Shown: piece after piece, positions 45,742-62,227 of the stretch
How the letters are laid out: each line of letters opens with the position of its first letter
Position numbering within the stretch: the first letter of the stretch is position 1
Source: Romanomermis culicivorax
Taxonomy: Eukaryota; Nematoda; Enoplea; Mermithida; Mermithidae
Length of the DNA stretch: 64,000 nt
NCBI GenBank assembly: GCA_963922205.1
Contig: CAWUHX010000077.1
Span: 310,001 to 374,000 of the forward strand
Reading direction: 5' to 3'
The notes under the pieces: generated by a model
What the model was told of the DNA's origin: nothing
Databases searched by the model: none
The model's input: the letters and a program-made list of their open reading frames with translations, nothing else
Program-made: the position numbers and the translations under genes

Positions 45742-48700
45742 GTGATTTCATGAACCAGTTCAAAATCCATAGTTCGTGTACGAAATCCAGCGCTCCAACA
45801 TTTACTGCATTGCTCAAACTGATTTCCCTAAGCTTGTGTCTTCCCTTTTACAAGCTTCTTGCTTCCTTGCGCGGAGAAGTCTGCAAAATTCGAATTACCG
45901 TGATCGGTCGGTCAACCTAGAAGACACTTTTTGTTATATCATTGATTTTTTCTGCTAAAACCAGTCATTAATTACTTCGTGTGACAGTTTTCGTCCCAAT
46001 AAGTCTATCTAAAGATTACCAAGATCTGAATAATGCCAAACAATGATGGTCAATAGAAAAATGACCCGCTTAAAAGCGCAGCATTATAGCAGTAAGTTAC
46101 TGTTTTTCAGGGTTCGGTGCAGTATGTTCAATTTTAAGGTTAGCCCTGTCTTATTTACTTATTGTATTCGATGTTCACCATATATATTTGAGAAACCTCG
46201 ATACAAAAAGCGTGTATGTTTTGATTCTCATATTCAGATAATTATGAAAATAGATGAAATACAGTTAGACTACACCGGAATGGAAGAATCAATGACTGTT
46301 AATGATGACAGAAATTCGAAAAATTAAACAACACCTAAATTTCCGCTGGAAAACACTAATTTGGTACCAATTTTTCTCCTCCTTATCCCATTCATCGATT
46401 GGAAAGCAATGACAACCGAAATGTTTATCGGATTGATCGGGTCTTGCCGACCGCTGGATTTTCAGCTGATAATGAAACGAATGATATAAATACAGGGTTT
46501 TACCGTAATTGATGCACCCTTTTCAAACTATAAATGATTAAATGAAATTTTTGAGTTTCTCAAAATTGTAGATGAGAAAAAAACGAATATCGAATGTTTT
46601 AGCGTGACTGGATAACTATTGCAGGCTGGTGTACATGCCTTGAATTAATGAGGGCCTATAGAATAAGATGCAGTTTGATACATTGAGATCTCATTTGCTA
46701 TCCGGAAATTTTGAATAACCTGTAGAAAGTGAATATGTCAGAAACAACAAACTATTCGGCATTTATTCACATTCATCGATTTCTTCAATGTCCCACTAAT
46801 CGATATGCTTATTTTCCGGTTTCGACATCGGTTTCACAATTTTTGACTTCATACTTTCAGTTTTAATAATCCGCGGTTTCAGTTTTGGTTTTACTGTGTT
46901 GAAAGCTATTCACTTGGAAAAGCGTTTAAAATATGACAACAAATGTTAAGAAACATTTTTATATTCAAATTTGATGCACGTAGTCAAAAACAGTTGTCAT
47001 AATGAATAACCAGATCAAGCTTTTGATACTAACGTAGTTTGACTGCATGATTGAGTCAAAAGTAAATTTATTTAATTTTTGTAAAATTTTGTTTGAATTG
47101 AATTTATGTGAAAAACTTTACTGCTCGTATTATTTTGAATTTCTGCTTGTCTTTTGATTTTTAATCAGTGCTCATCTGACTAAAACGTGACCATATTAAT
47201 ATATTGCTCAGGCCTCGTCGTGCTAACAGTGCTTTTGCCCAGCACTACATTTTTATACGGGCCCTCTTGTAGAACATAATTGGCCAATAGATTTTTCTAC
47301 AGAGAAATTTTTCCCACTAAAAAATCAAAGTCTTTGTACTTTGTACAAAAATTTCAGAAAAATCCTTGTTTTTACGGGGATAAAATTTTTGTTTGGAACA
47401 AAAAATACTGTCTGCTGTCTAGTGCAATACAATTTTCCCATAAATTCATTCTATATCGACTTAATGCATTCAGGTTCGTTTATACCCAATTTATAGTTGA
47501 ACTGTCGGAATCCTATCAAGTGCGTCGAGAAATTCGAGAAATATCACTTTCTTGCATATGAAATTTGGGATAAAAAAGACATGCTTGTGTTGAGTTCAAA
47601 AATAAGAGAATTTTATTCATAAAAGATTCGTGGTCCAATTATATTGATTGGCGTTATATTTTTGGTAATGAAACAATCAACTATATCGAGTCTCTACGAT
47701 CAAACATTGAAAAGTTTTTTTGCAATTTTTTATTCTTTAAAAACATAGAATGTTTCTGTCTCCTGGAGAATAAATAACTATTTCACCAGATTTGAACGAA
47801 AAGTTTGTTCATATGGTCAAACAATGATCTGAAGCAAAATTTGGATAACCTATGTCTTGAACGTTTGTACTCTGCTGCAAAGATATCGAATAGGAAGACT
47901 GGAAACATTTATCCAGTCATATAAGAAGTAACATTATGATTAGCCAGTTGTAAATTGATTATGAAAGAAGAAAGTCTGGAATTTTCAACAGAATGTGTGG
48001 AAAATTCAAGTCATGGTATTAAAACTGTTTAACTTGACATCGCCCGTTTTTGGAATATTTTCACCAAATGAAACGTCTAAAACAAAAGAAAAAATCCAAT
48101 AGTACCTCCGCCAAAAAATATCGGTTTTGATTTTTCAATTTTCCGTTTCACAGCTTCACTTTAGGTTTTTGGTTTTTGAAAAATAACGGTTTTTACGATT
48201 TAGAGTTTGGTTTCGATTAACTTGGACATGCTTCGTACTTATTTTGTTGAAATGAAATTAATTCTGTGCAAATTAGCTGCTCGTTTAGACGGTGTTACAA
48301 GTGTCCTGGTGACCCTGACCTTATTTTTGTTCTCAGACTGCCTTATTTTAACTTATGCCCCCATATGTAGAGTAAATCTCTTGAAAAAGATGGTTACTAA
48401 TTTTATCGACGAAGAGGAGCAAAAGTTCCGGCGCCGAGTTTCTTGACAGGTCGACGAACGGTCGCAATCTTCCCCATTTACCAGTATCAACGAGGCAGCT
48501 AGAAAAGATTTTGCATATATTAGATATTGTTACCATGTACATTCGACATACTGTAAGCTTCTTTCGAAAATTGCCGGAAAAACAAATGGTGCAATAAACA
48601 TGTCGCACAATTCAACTACGGCTTAATTGAGCGGTAGAGATGGGATGGTTCTTGGGAAAAAGGGAGCACGGAAAAGCAACCAGTCGGAGCCACGAAAGGA

Positions 48701-51339
48701 ATTTTGGTGTGGGAAAAGCATAAATTAAGTGTAAAAATAAGAACGAAAAAGACGGAGTATGGAAAATTGATGTTACATTCATCGAGTTTTGAAACATATC
48801 CGAGCATTGAAAAAAATTTGGCTTGTTCTTTTCCGAATTCCTAACTCAAAGCATAGCTTGTTAATCTAACTTGATTAGAGAATGATTTAAAAATCATTTC
48901 AGTAATATTCTATGTTGGAGATGATGTCAGGAAAATGATATAGTGAATGATCGCTCGAATAGAATACAGTTTACTAGCATGGTTTTCTTTTTTCGTCATG
49001 CTAACTTTGTCTGAGTACGTTTATTTTTAGTAGTTGCCTATGTCTTGCAAAAATTTCTATATATAGAAAATTATCTCGATTGGTGGGTGGGACATTGCGC
49101 AAAGAAATTGGTTCCAGCTTTCTAACATTCTTCGATCGTCGTAGTTCAACTACGTGATTAGTCTAACAAGCGGCACAATGCATTGCTATTCCGATCATCC
49201 ATCATCATCAACAGTGCCATGTTTCATTTTTTCATTTGGTATAATAGAAGTGTTTGTCATTTTTGGCTTACTTCAAGATTTTTAAGGCATTATAGGTTCA
49301 AAATTTTTTTAGAGGTTTCAGGAAGTAAAATTTTCTATATTTAAGTTATTTCAACTATTTGTGAAAGTAGCCGGAAGGTTAATAATCTTCATAATATATC
49401 ACATGATGCTTCGAATTCTCCTAGGACGGCTTATCCATCATTTCCGTATCTTTGTGAAAACCCACTCCATAAAAAGTATTGCCAATTTGTTAAGCTTATT
49501 CGTGTTTTCTAATTTTCTAGTCTAAACTCTGAGGAAAAAAAGAATTTCAAAATTTAAGAGCGAAATTTTCAAATTGGGGAGAGGAAAGCAAACCTTTTAG
49601 TTTTTCAAGTTTAAGCTACAGTAAGACTGCACGGTGTGTTCTTTTCAATGAACAGTTTTTCCTAGGAGCTATTTGTCATTTTGAATTTTATCCTAATGAG
49701 AAATGAATACTTGTATTAGCTAAAAATGCAAGTATGATTTGTAAATACAGAGCTCCATCTCTATTCCTTCCTCTTATCTCTAAAGCGTCATCTGTTACAA
49801 GGATAACATGATAAATATATTCCTTTTGTTTGCTTCTTTTGGCATATAAATTATGAACATAAGGAGCCATAGTTGAGGAAAGCAAAGCAACAAAGAAAAA
49901 TAATATACTAGGATTTTAGAATAAGCTTTTTTCTACAGCGCCGCTAATAACTTCATTATCTCTTAAAATTTCGTCTAGCAAATGACTCTAGAATGTTGAA
50001 GCAAGGAGGAGCCAAGGTTCCTAACATTCCCCGCTTTTTGACGTCTTTATTAGGCGAAAAATGATAACAAATTTGCACAAATTTCTCCCTCTGCACGACT
50101 ACTTAATGAATATAAGCATAAGGAAACCTTGTTAGGACAATTAGTTTAGCTTCTCCATTTCTACTTTATTCTTCTACATCTTTGTGTATTTAAAGGGACC
50201 ACCTGTATGATATCTTTGCGTCGATCCCAAAAAGTGAAACATTCCATGTGTGATGGACATGATCTATGGGTATCACAAGATGCGCAAAACAGGTGCGACG
50301 TGATCTAAAAATAAAATCAAATAATTTGATTTCTACAAGATTATCCGTGTTAAAGGTTTCGATAGTTGATAGATGTCTAACGAGCGACTGTATCGTTTAT
50401 TCGGACATTTACTCTTTGACAAATAGATGATCTGTATTTCGAATGACAAAATTTTTTGGAGTAGGTTTTTTGCCTGATTTTTTGTATTATCCTCGGCGTA
50501 AACACTTTTTCCTTTACTCACCATGAGATTAGTATTTCCAAAAGTAGCTCAGTTTTAGTCTGAGATTTGGAACTTCTGATGTATCGCCATTTATCGCCCT
50601 TGAACTACACCAAATACCAATATAAGATGTATCTTCAGCGATTAGCACTATACTCATGTTTTTTAACAATAACCGTAATGACTCACTAATCCCTGAACCG
50701 ATCGTTGGGATTCTTGATCAGAATCAGGGCTAAAAGTCGTCAACCTCGAACTTGCTGTTTTTGGGAAAAATTGGACGTTAATATTCTCCTGTCAAGAATT
50801 TGAAATGAATTTCTCCAATAGAGCTCTGAGGAACAAGGATATGAATTTACCGAAAACTGTCTTAGAGCAACTAATGATTATTTGGCGATTTGGCGATTCG
50901 GAGAATTGCTTCGAGCACAATATTTGAACAATAGGAATTCTAAATAATAGACACAGGCAAAAAATTTGTAAACTACAAATTTAAGCTTTCGTGTCCAAGG
51001 AGTTCGAAAATTCGAATTCCAATTCCATCTTTATGCAATTATTACGCAGTTTTCTACATTGCAGTTTTTCGAAATAAGATTGATGAAATTTAAGAATTGC
51101 TGGGGCTACAGTTACACTTCCTGCTAGAGGAAATTCAACCATGCTTGCCTCCAATAATTTGTACTGCTTTAGTTGCATAGTTCTTGCTTTATTAGTATTT
51201 TATTACCGTTTTATATGTGTGACAAAACTGTATAACAAAAAACTAGCATTTCACCGCCCGAACACTCCACAATGAACTAATGTGTCAAAGTTGAAAAATC
51301 TCTTTTCGACGTTTCATCTTAATACTAAAATCTTTGCAG

Positions 51340-51427
51340 TTTTTTGTCGAGAAAAAATTACAAAAAACTTCACCGGATTGCCCCTTGTGCGAGCGAAATA
51401 CGCCGACAAACCGCATTTACTGAAACG
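51340..51427 (+). CDS. Isolated candidate exon, about 29 codons
   Basis: Bounded by TTTGCAG and CG|GTAATT, with locally higher GC. One frame reads FCREKITKNFTGLPLVRAK and on to LLKR without a stop. Two of three frames are open and no partner exon was found, so support is weak. Confidence 0.18.
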
Positions 51428-53671
51428 GTAATTATTTATCTTTGCTTTTCTTTTCCCTTTGTGCTCATGTATGTTTGTGATGTTCTATACACGTATTACT
51501 GCTCAGACTAAGAAAAAATTAGGCTCACTTTGTCAGCCTGAATACATAAATTATCGGAGATCACGTTGGCATACATATTAAAAACGCTAGAAAAATTATT
51601 ATTATTATATAAAACTTTTTTCTTGAATAAAAATTTCGCCAAATTTTCTGGCAAATTACGCCGTGACTGACATGCAATGCATTACTGTACTGCGCTGCAC
51701 TGAAAGTTTGGGCGACTAGAGCTAGGGGCGAAAAATACAAAAAAGGTTGACAAAGGATGTCAATCTGCCGAAAATGCGGAACGTTTGATTTTTAGGGGCG
51801 TCACATTTTGAAATCCGGGGAGCCATCGCCTCGGAACCGCGGTAGGGAAGAGGATTAGTTGGTTTATTTCTGTGGACATGAAATTTTAACTGTTCTTCCA
51901 GTGTAACATATTTTTTAATGGATGGTTTTGTAAAACCCAGGAATCCTTAGTCCCAGGAGTACGTTCTCGTGAACTTTCTAATATCCAAAAAATCTTAGAA
52001 CCGACTTCAGACCGTTTTCCAATATCTGCAAAGATTGAAAAGCGGAAACCAAATACAAAATTTTATCTTTCCTTATATTCTGCTAAACCTCATATACCAC
52101 ATTAAACTGAAAATTTGTGAAAAATTCAACGTTAAAAGTCTTTATGTATGGGGATAAAAAAACACGCCATTGGTTTTTGACTATTTCAAATTAACAATAA
52201 TTTCATAAGATTTCATAAAATAGTAGTTTTCAGGATTTTTGAGACAGCTTGATTGAAAATGAAACTGATCTTCCACAATGGAAATAAAAAAAGTAAACAA
52301 GATTTAAATTTGCTCAACTCGACCGATGATCTATAGGACATATTGTTTCAAAAAACTTCACTTTGTTTGGAAAAAGTTTAGTCGGCTCTAGCCGTTCGAC
52401 AGTGTATGAAGACATTAGTATTCAATTCTTATCTATTGTATCGTCGTGAAAAAGTTTTGGAGTTATCTTCAGTTCACCATGAGAAGAGAAGGTTTTTCTC
52501 TTTCGAACAGCCAAATTCAAATTGAGATTTAAGTACATGATGCTTCCTCTATTACAGAATATTGGTAAGAAAATGAATATCACGACCCAATCATTTATTG
52601 AATTAATATGCGACTATTCACGAGACAATTACTTGCGCTACTTTGCTTGTCTGTCAAATTTCAAGCAGAAACAGTCTGATCATTTACTGATAGAATTTTT
52701 GAACGCAATTAATGGCTTCAAGACGGCATGCATCTGTACAGTTAACCCCATTATGAGTCCTAATTGAAGCGAATATTTTAGGGTATCTTCAGATGAAGTT
52801 AATTTGATTTGAGACAATAACCCCTTTTTTCTTCGTGAAGAGCTTCCAAAAGTCAGAACTGGATAATTCGTTTATGTTTCTTTCTAGCGATTTATAATTT
52901 TTGCTTTATTCTCTATCAAGAGTGACCTTAAGAATCACACTTCCAAGTCATACGAATTAACAGGCCTGCTATCTTCAGATCACGTCAGCAGGAAGAATTT
53001 GATTTTCTTGTTTGTCAAATTCCAAAGAAAAACAGCCTCATCATTAATTGGCCTGCCGACTAATTATGTACAATGCACTCCTTAGCTCCTCCCCGTTTCA
53101 GAATCTACACTTCTTCTGCAAACAGAGGTGTTATGGATACACTCGCTCATTATAGCATATATATATATATGGACCCTTCAAAAACAATCTATTAAAAAGT
53201 TGGCGCCAATTGGCTGGAGCCACCGTTTCCCCGTCCAAAGAAAATAGACCACCGAGCAAAAGTGCTGCCGCTTATTACAGTAATAAGCATAGATAGTGGT
53301 GTGCTTTCGGTGGCTATCTGTTTAATTGGATATGTTTATGCCTTCTGTGAAAATTTATACAATCAAATTAAGCGTTACTTTCCTTCCCTTTTTTCTAGAG
53401 GACCGCGCGCCACTTTAATTGAATGATGATTATCTCGTATGCAATATAATTGAACAATATTACCCTTTTGATGAAAGGTCAGACTACAGTAAACCACTCC
53501 AAAACGGTAGCACGAACATATATACAAACGATCAGTGTCGGTAAATTTTCTGCGCTTATTGCGTCGTGTTGTTACTTCTCTCTTACGTAATAAGATACCA
53601 AATTAATTGGCGAAAATTTTACCATCATCATTTTGATACGACTTAAAGACTGGTTCCAATCAAAAATAATC

Positions 53672-57711
<4,040 letters not shown>

Positions 57712-57796
57712 GGATTAATGTAACGAAGCTTATCTTGACGATTGAATTTTAAGTTGCGACAAGATCTCGTTATTTTTCCCTTTTGTTTTCGTGTTA

Positions 57797-58038
57797 AGGG
57801 TCATTTATACTTGCCTTTTTCGGCGGAACGGAACGGAACCGATCGCCAACAGCTTGAAACGTTCAGCCTGAAAATCCACTTTCGATTTGAGATAATAACT
57901 GCAATTATCTAGAAAATGACCGACGGTAACCCCCAACCGAACCGAACGGAAAGAAAATTTCCCTTTCGTTCAGAAACGTTGTGTCGATTTCTTTCCGTTC
58001 CGTTCCGCCGAAAAAGGCATGTATAAATAAATCACCCT
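57797..58038. mobile_element. Harbinger-like MITE in the Msx 3' region
   Basis: 242 bp with TIRs AGGGTCATTTATACTTGCC / rc (with changes) extending into TTTTTCGGCGGAACGGAACG and its inverse. Flanked by TTA on both sides (57794-57796, 58039-58041). TTA is the classic PIF/Harbinger target. It starts 86 bp after the Msx stop, and its right arm supplies an AATAAA (58026-58031). Confidence 0.88.
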
Positions 58039-58236
58039 TTAGTTTCGAATTTTTGGACAGAATTTCGGCTTTATCGTACATCAAAATGAATTATTTCTGT
58101 CTCTCTCTATTCCTTTCATTCTCACCATTTTTTTCTAGTCTGACAGATTAATCTGAATAGCGTTGTTGACTTAATCGTAAAACATCGAAATTTCGATGTT
58201 TATATTCTGAAAATTCACCCGTTCTGTAATGCTATG

Positions 58237-58242
58237 AATAAA
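58237..58242 (+). promoter_or_regulatory. Candidate polyadenylation signal AATAAA
   Basis: Second AATAAA downstream of the Msx stop, outside the MITE; possibly the original signal. Confidence 0.4.
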
Positions 58243-58359
58243 TATGTCATTGCGTTATACCTATTTTATTTTAAATTTGCATATAATATTACTATAATTT
58301 GGCCTCGAATAATAAGGGAAATTGGGCGCCGACGCGTGGCTTTAAACTTTACTTCCTTA

Positions 58360-59354
58360 AGGTGCGTTTATACTTTGACGGATATCCGTGACGGATCTCC
58401 GGAACCAATCAAAATGGACACGTGATTCCGTCAGAGTAAAAACGCAAAAAATTTTCCCGAATCCGTCACGGTTGCGTGACGGAAAGTATATCCCGGATAT
58501 TTAGAAAATTTTCTAAACACCCGTCATTTTTCGTCCGTGATGGACAGTTGCCTAGTCAGTTTTTAAATTTAAAATTTTCAAAATTTAAATTTTTTCAAAT
58601 TTAAATTTTTTCAAATTTGAATTTTTTTAAATTTAAATTTTCTAAATTTAAATTTTTTTAAATTTAAATTTTTTTTAAATTTAAATTTTTTTTTAAATTA
58701 GATTTTTTTAAATTTAAATTTAATTTTTTTAAAATTTAAATTTAATTTTTTTAAATTTAAATTCAAATTTACATTTTTTAAATTAAAATTTTTAAATTCG
58801 TTTTTTTAAATTCAAGTTTTTTTCAATTTAAAATTTTTTTAAATTTAAATTTTGAATAAAATTTCAAATTTAAAACATTTAATTTACATTTTAAATTTTT
58901 TTGAATTTCGATTAAATTAAATTGATCAATCAAAAATGGATGTTAGAAATAATTTGAAACGTAAAAAACGTAAATTAAAACTGCTGATTATGTTAAATAT
59001 GATTAACGAATTAAATCGATTAAAACAAGAAATAAAATTTATTGTGCCCCACCTTATTTAATTAGAAAAGGAGAAGGCTAATTTAATAGATTAGTTGAAA
59101 TTTGATTAAAATTAAATTAGTTTTAATAAACAGGAGTGGAATGGCGGCTAAAAAACAAAGTTTAAAAAATACTTAAAAATCAATAACAATATCCATTTCA
59201 AATGATTATACGGAGAAGTCACGTGATCCGTTAAGTAAACGGAAGGTCTAAACATCCGTTAAAAAGAGGCGTGGTTAGATGATGAATGGTGATTGGCTAG
59301 TTGGGTATCCGTCACGGATCCGTGACGGAGATCCGTTGAAGTATTAACGCACCT
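58360..59354. mobile_element. Harbinger-like non-autonomous element, about 1 kb
   Basis: Inverted ends AGGTGCGTTTATACTTTGAC / rc-like (AAGTATTAACGCACCT), continuing into GGATATCCGTGACGGATCTCC and CCAATCA on both sides. Flanks are TTA and CTA, one base apart from a 3-bp TSD. The interior includes an AT-only stretch and no transposase. The TTTATAC theme near the ends is shared with the 57797 MITE. Confidence 0.78.
58560..58900. repeat. AT-only low-complexity tract
   Basis: About 340 bp of AAATTTAAATTTTTT units, almost free of G and C, able to fold back on itself. Lies inside the 58360-59354 element. Confidence 0.9.
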
Positions 59355-62219
59355 CTACCTTTCCTGGACGTCAAGTTTAGTGAGTTTCACGTGTAGAAGC
59401 TTGCAGGAAGCGGCTCGCGGAAACCCTGCACACTTTTGTATTCCAAGGTAGCGTCTACTTACTAGTTACTATACTCCATGCCGATATTCTGATAAACAAT
59501 ATATCATATAGAAGTGGAAATTTCTGAGCCTGCTGACCTCACCTTTAACAATTTTTCGAGCGAAAAATTTTACGGTGGGAACTTTATGTAAACGATTTTG
59601 ATGGCATTACTGATTAGTGCCGCTTTTCTATTTTTGGAAGCCTTTTATGAAAAACAGACTATAGGAATCTATGTTGAGGGACCTACTGAAATCAGTCGTA
59701 TACAAGAAATTAGCGTTCAATAGTATTGCTGACGTCACTTGACCTAAGCAAAGACTAAACAAAAAATTTATAACACAACCATTAGAAGATAGGATTGTGA
59801 AAGTGCATCCAGGGAGATTAAATCTGTTGGAGTCCTTGTGCTTCAAATTCTGGATGAACCACGGCATTCATAACTGATATGATTCACAACATATCGATAT
59901 AGTGGCAACTGGTAAGAATCTGGATCACAGGAAAGACGTAGATTGTTCGAGAATTTAAGTCTGTTTATTCCATCTTATTCGTCATATGTCACCGTTCATG
60001 TCATACAATATTGTGAATTCAAAAACGTCATTATGGGAGGTCCTGCACTCAAAAAATGCATGCAAACAATAAAATCAAGAAGTAATACTTCAGGAATTTT
60101 CTAAATGAAAAATTATGCAGTCGAAGCTCTCGTGCAAATGACTTTCTGTCAGCTTGTGTGCCCTTTGTAATTTTAAGATCATTTCATAAAAAACACACCA
60201 CAGAACTTTTCACCCAAAGATTTTTGACAGTCAGTCGAGTTAGCTTTCAAATATGCAGCTCTATATGACGTGTGGTTCAGCAGGAAATCACGGAAATATG
60301 AAATTCCGTGTTTTATTCTAATAAAACTCGTGGCCTCTAATTTTGGTTTAGGTTCTATTGGAAGGCAGATTATGGGGTGTGTTCAACTTTTTTTCAGTTG
60401 AAACCTCCGGAAATTTAAGCAAACTAATCATTCCATCTCCAATGATTTCTGCACTCAGGGCAGAAATCATCACGTTTCCATTATCTTTTTCTCCGAAAAA
60501 CTTTATACTGCCACACCTCATGTTTGTAGAAAGTTCTGATAGAAAGCACTGTTTTTCCATTGTAAACTTATAGTTTCAGACTTGAGCTCTTTTTTGGGCG
60601 TTTTCTAAGGGGGCTTCGTTAAATGCACTCATTTTTTCTAAATGAGGCAGAAAATTTTTGGGAGGCATAAAAACATGTTCATGCAAATAATAAACAAACT
60701 GCGTACGCGATCGCCTTTTTGCTCCGATTGAATGATTTTTGTCGTGATTTTTTGGTGGAAGAGGGCTTTGACCACGGAGAATTCAATGGATGCGGTACTT
60801 TACACAAAAAATTACCCCGGATGTAAACCGGCGTATTTTCCTGACTTTTTGGTAGAAGGGGGTTTTGACCGCGGGGACTTTATTGAATGCGGGCACTTTA
60901 CACAAAACGTTATTCCGGGTGTTAACAAGCGAATTTTTTATATTTTGGTGGAATGGATTATTGACCACAGAGAATTCAATAGATGCGATCAATTTACACA
61001 AAAAATTGTCCTAAATGTAAACGAATGTATTTCTGCGATTTTTCGTGGGGACGGGTTTTCGGCTTCAGAGAATTCGATGGATGCAGTCACGTCACACAAA
61101 AAATTATCCTGTGTGCAAACAAACGTATTTGCGGCATTTTGGGGGAAGGGGTTTTTGACCATAATAGATGCAGTCCGTTTACACAAAAAATTGTCCTGCG
61201 TGTAAACAAGGGTATTTCTGCGATTTTTTGGGATTGAGGCGTTCTGCGCCATGGGGAATTAAATGGATATGGTCATTTCACACTGTGTTTACAACGTGTT
61301 TCAAGTAGTATGTGGTTTACACATCTTTTACTTTTACCAAAAGTGAGAATTCATAGCTGTAAGACTGTTTTTTATTGTTTCCTTGATGTGAAGATAACCA
61401 AATTTAAAACTTTAATGTGTTTCTACGAAGGTTTTCATGCATCGTTGAGGCCCACTAAAAAGAGGTGAACTAGTTTATTAGAAAATGGCCCGATGGTGCA
61501 GAAACAAAAGAAGAATATACTTGTTTGGAAAGTTGCCAAACTAGAAAAAGGCGGGAACTAGATTTTTGAGAACTTGGGTTAAAGTTGGAAAAAATTCACT
61601 TTTGTAATATTGGATTTTCATTCCTTCCCATTAAGAAATTTTCTGTCTGTGAAAAAGGGTATTCTGCTGCTGATTGCATCAACACATTTTCTAACCTTAC
61701 ATGTGTATCTCCGAAATTTTGAGGAGTGTACATTGGGTTGGACCCTGGTTTTCTGGGACAACAAATTCTAGAAAAGTTGGTCAAAAACATTTTTTTCATA
61801 AAAAATTTTCCACTTTCAAAACTCTTGGGGTAGTCTGTACCCTCCTTCATATCCCCCTCAAACATGTGTGCTTCCAACTGCGTCGAACTTTTTTACTAAC
61901 TTCAGTGTGAATATAACAGGAATCAACTGTGTGAAAGTGACACATAAAATCCCACTCAGTTTTTTTAGAAAAAAGCTACAGCACAAAGTTTTCTTAGAAC
62001 TAAATCGATTGTGCAGGATACATTTAATTCAGGCATTTCATATAACATATCGTATAGAATTCACTCCATAAGTTTTACTGATTACAAGCTGTAAACAAAT
62101 TTATTCTCTCAATGTAGGTACCCGAAATCAAGTTATCACAAGTGTTTGTCGAAACTATCTTTGGATTTAAGCTGAACTTTCCAGAAAGAGCGCTTTTTAA
62201 GGGATTTCAAACGGGAAGT
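59355..62219. other. Gene-free stretch
   Basis: Contains fragments of the TATAGTCTGTT family (near 59640, inverted, and near 60190-60330) and the 97-bp tandem array (60700-61290) preceded by a GCGTACGC-type repeat fragment (about 60690-60735, inverted). No gene supported. Confidence 0.5.
60700..61290. repeat. 97-bp tandem repeat array
   Basis: About six imperfect units. The landmark TTACACAAAAAATTGTCC-like motif starts near 60801, 60899, 60995, 61092 and 61180. Each unit also has TTTTGACC..GAGAATTCAATGGATGC and a TTTTTGGTGGAA-like part. The 157-codon open frame over it is a by-product: the unit is not a multiple of three and copies are read in shifting frames. Confidence 0.85.
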
Positions 62220-62227
62220 AATTTCAC

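Larger units (their letters stand above)
42847..53671. other. Long gene-poor interval upstream of the Msx gene
   Basis: About 10.8 kb, AT-rich. Recognised: AATAAA at 42995, a MITE at 43487-43714, a 17-bp minisatellite at 44422-44560, and two weak exon candidates (45631-45741, 51340-51427). A CATATATATATATATGG run lies near 53155 and a polypyrimidine tract plus TAG at about 53388-53400. Nothing else could be identified. Confidence 0.5.

Noticed and set aside
48207-48797. Open frames on both strands with an acceptor-like TTCTCAG
   Set aside because: No consistent exon chain, no domain and no start exon.
60732-61205. 157-codon open frame
   Set aside because: Lies wholly on a 97-bp tandem array whose copies are read in different frames, with no start context.
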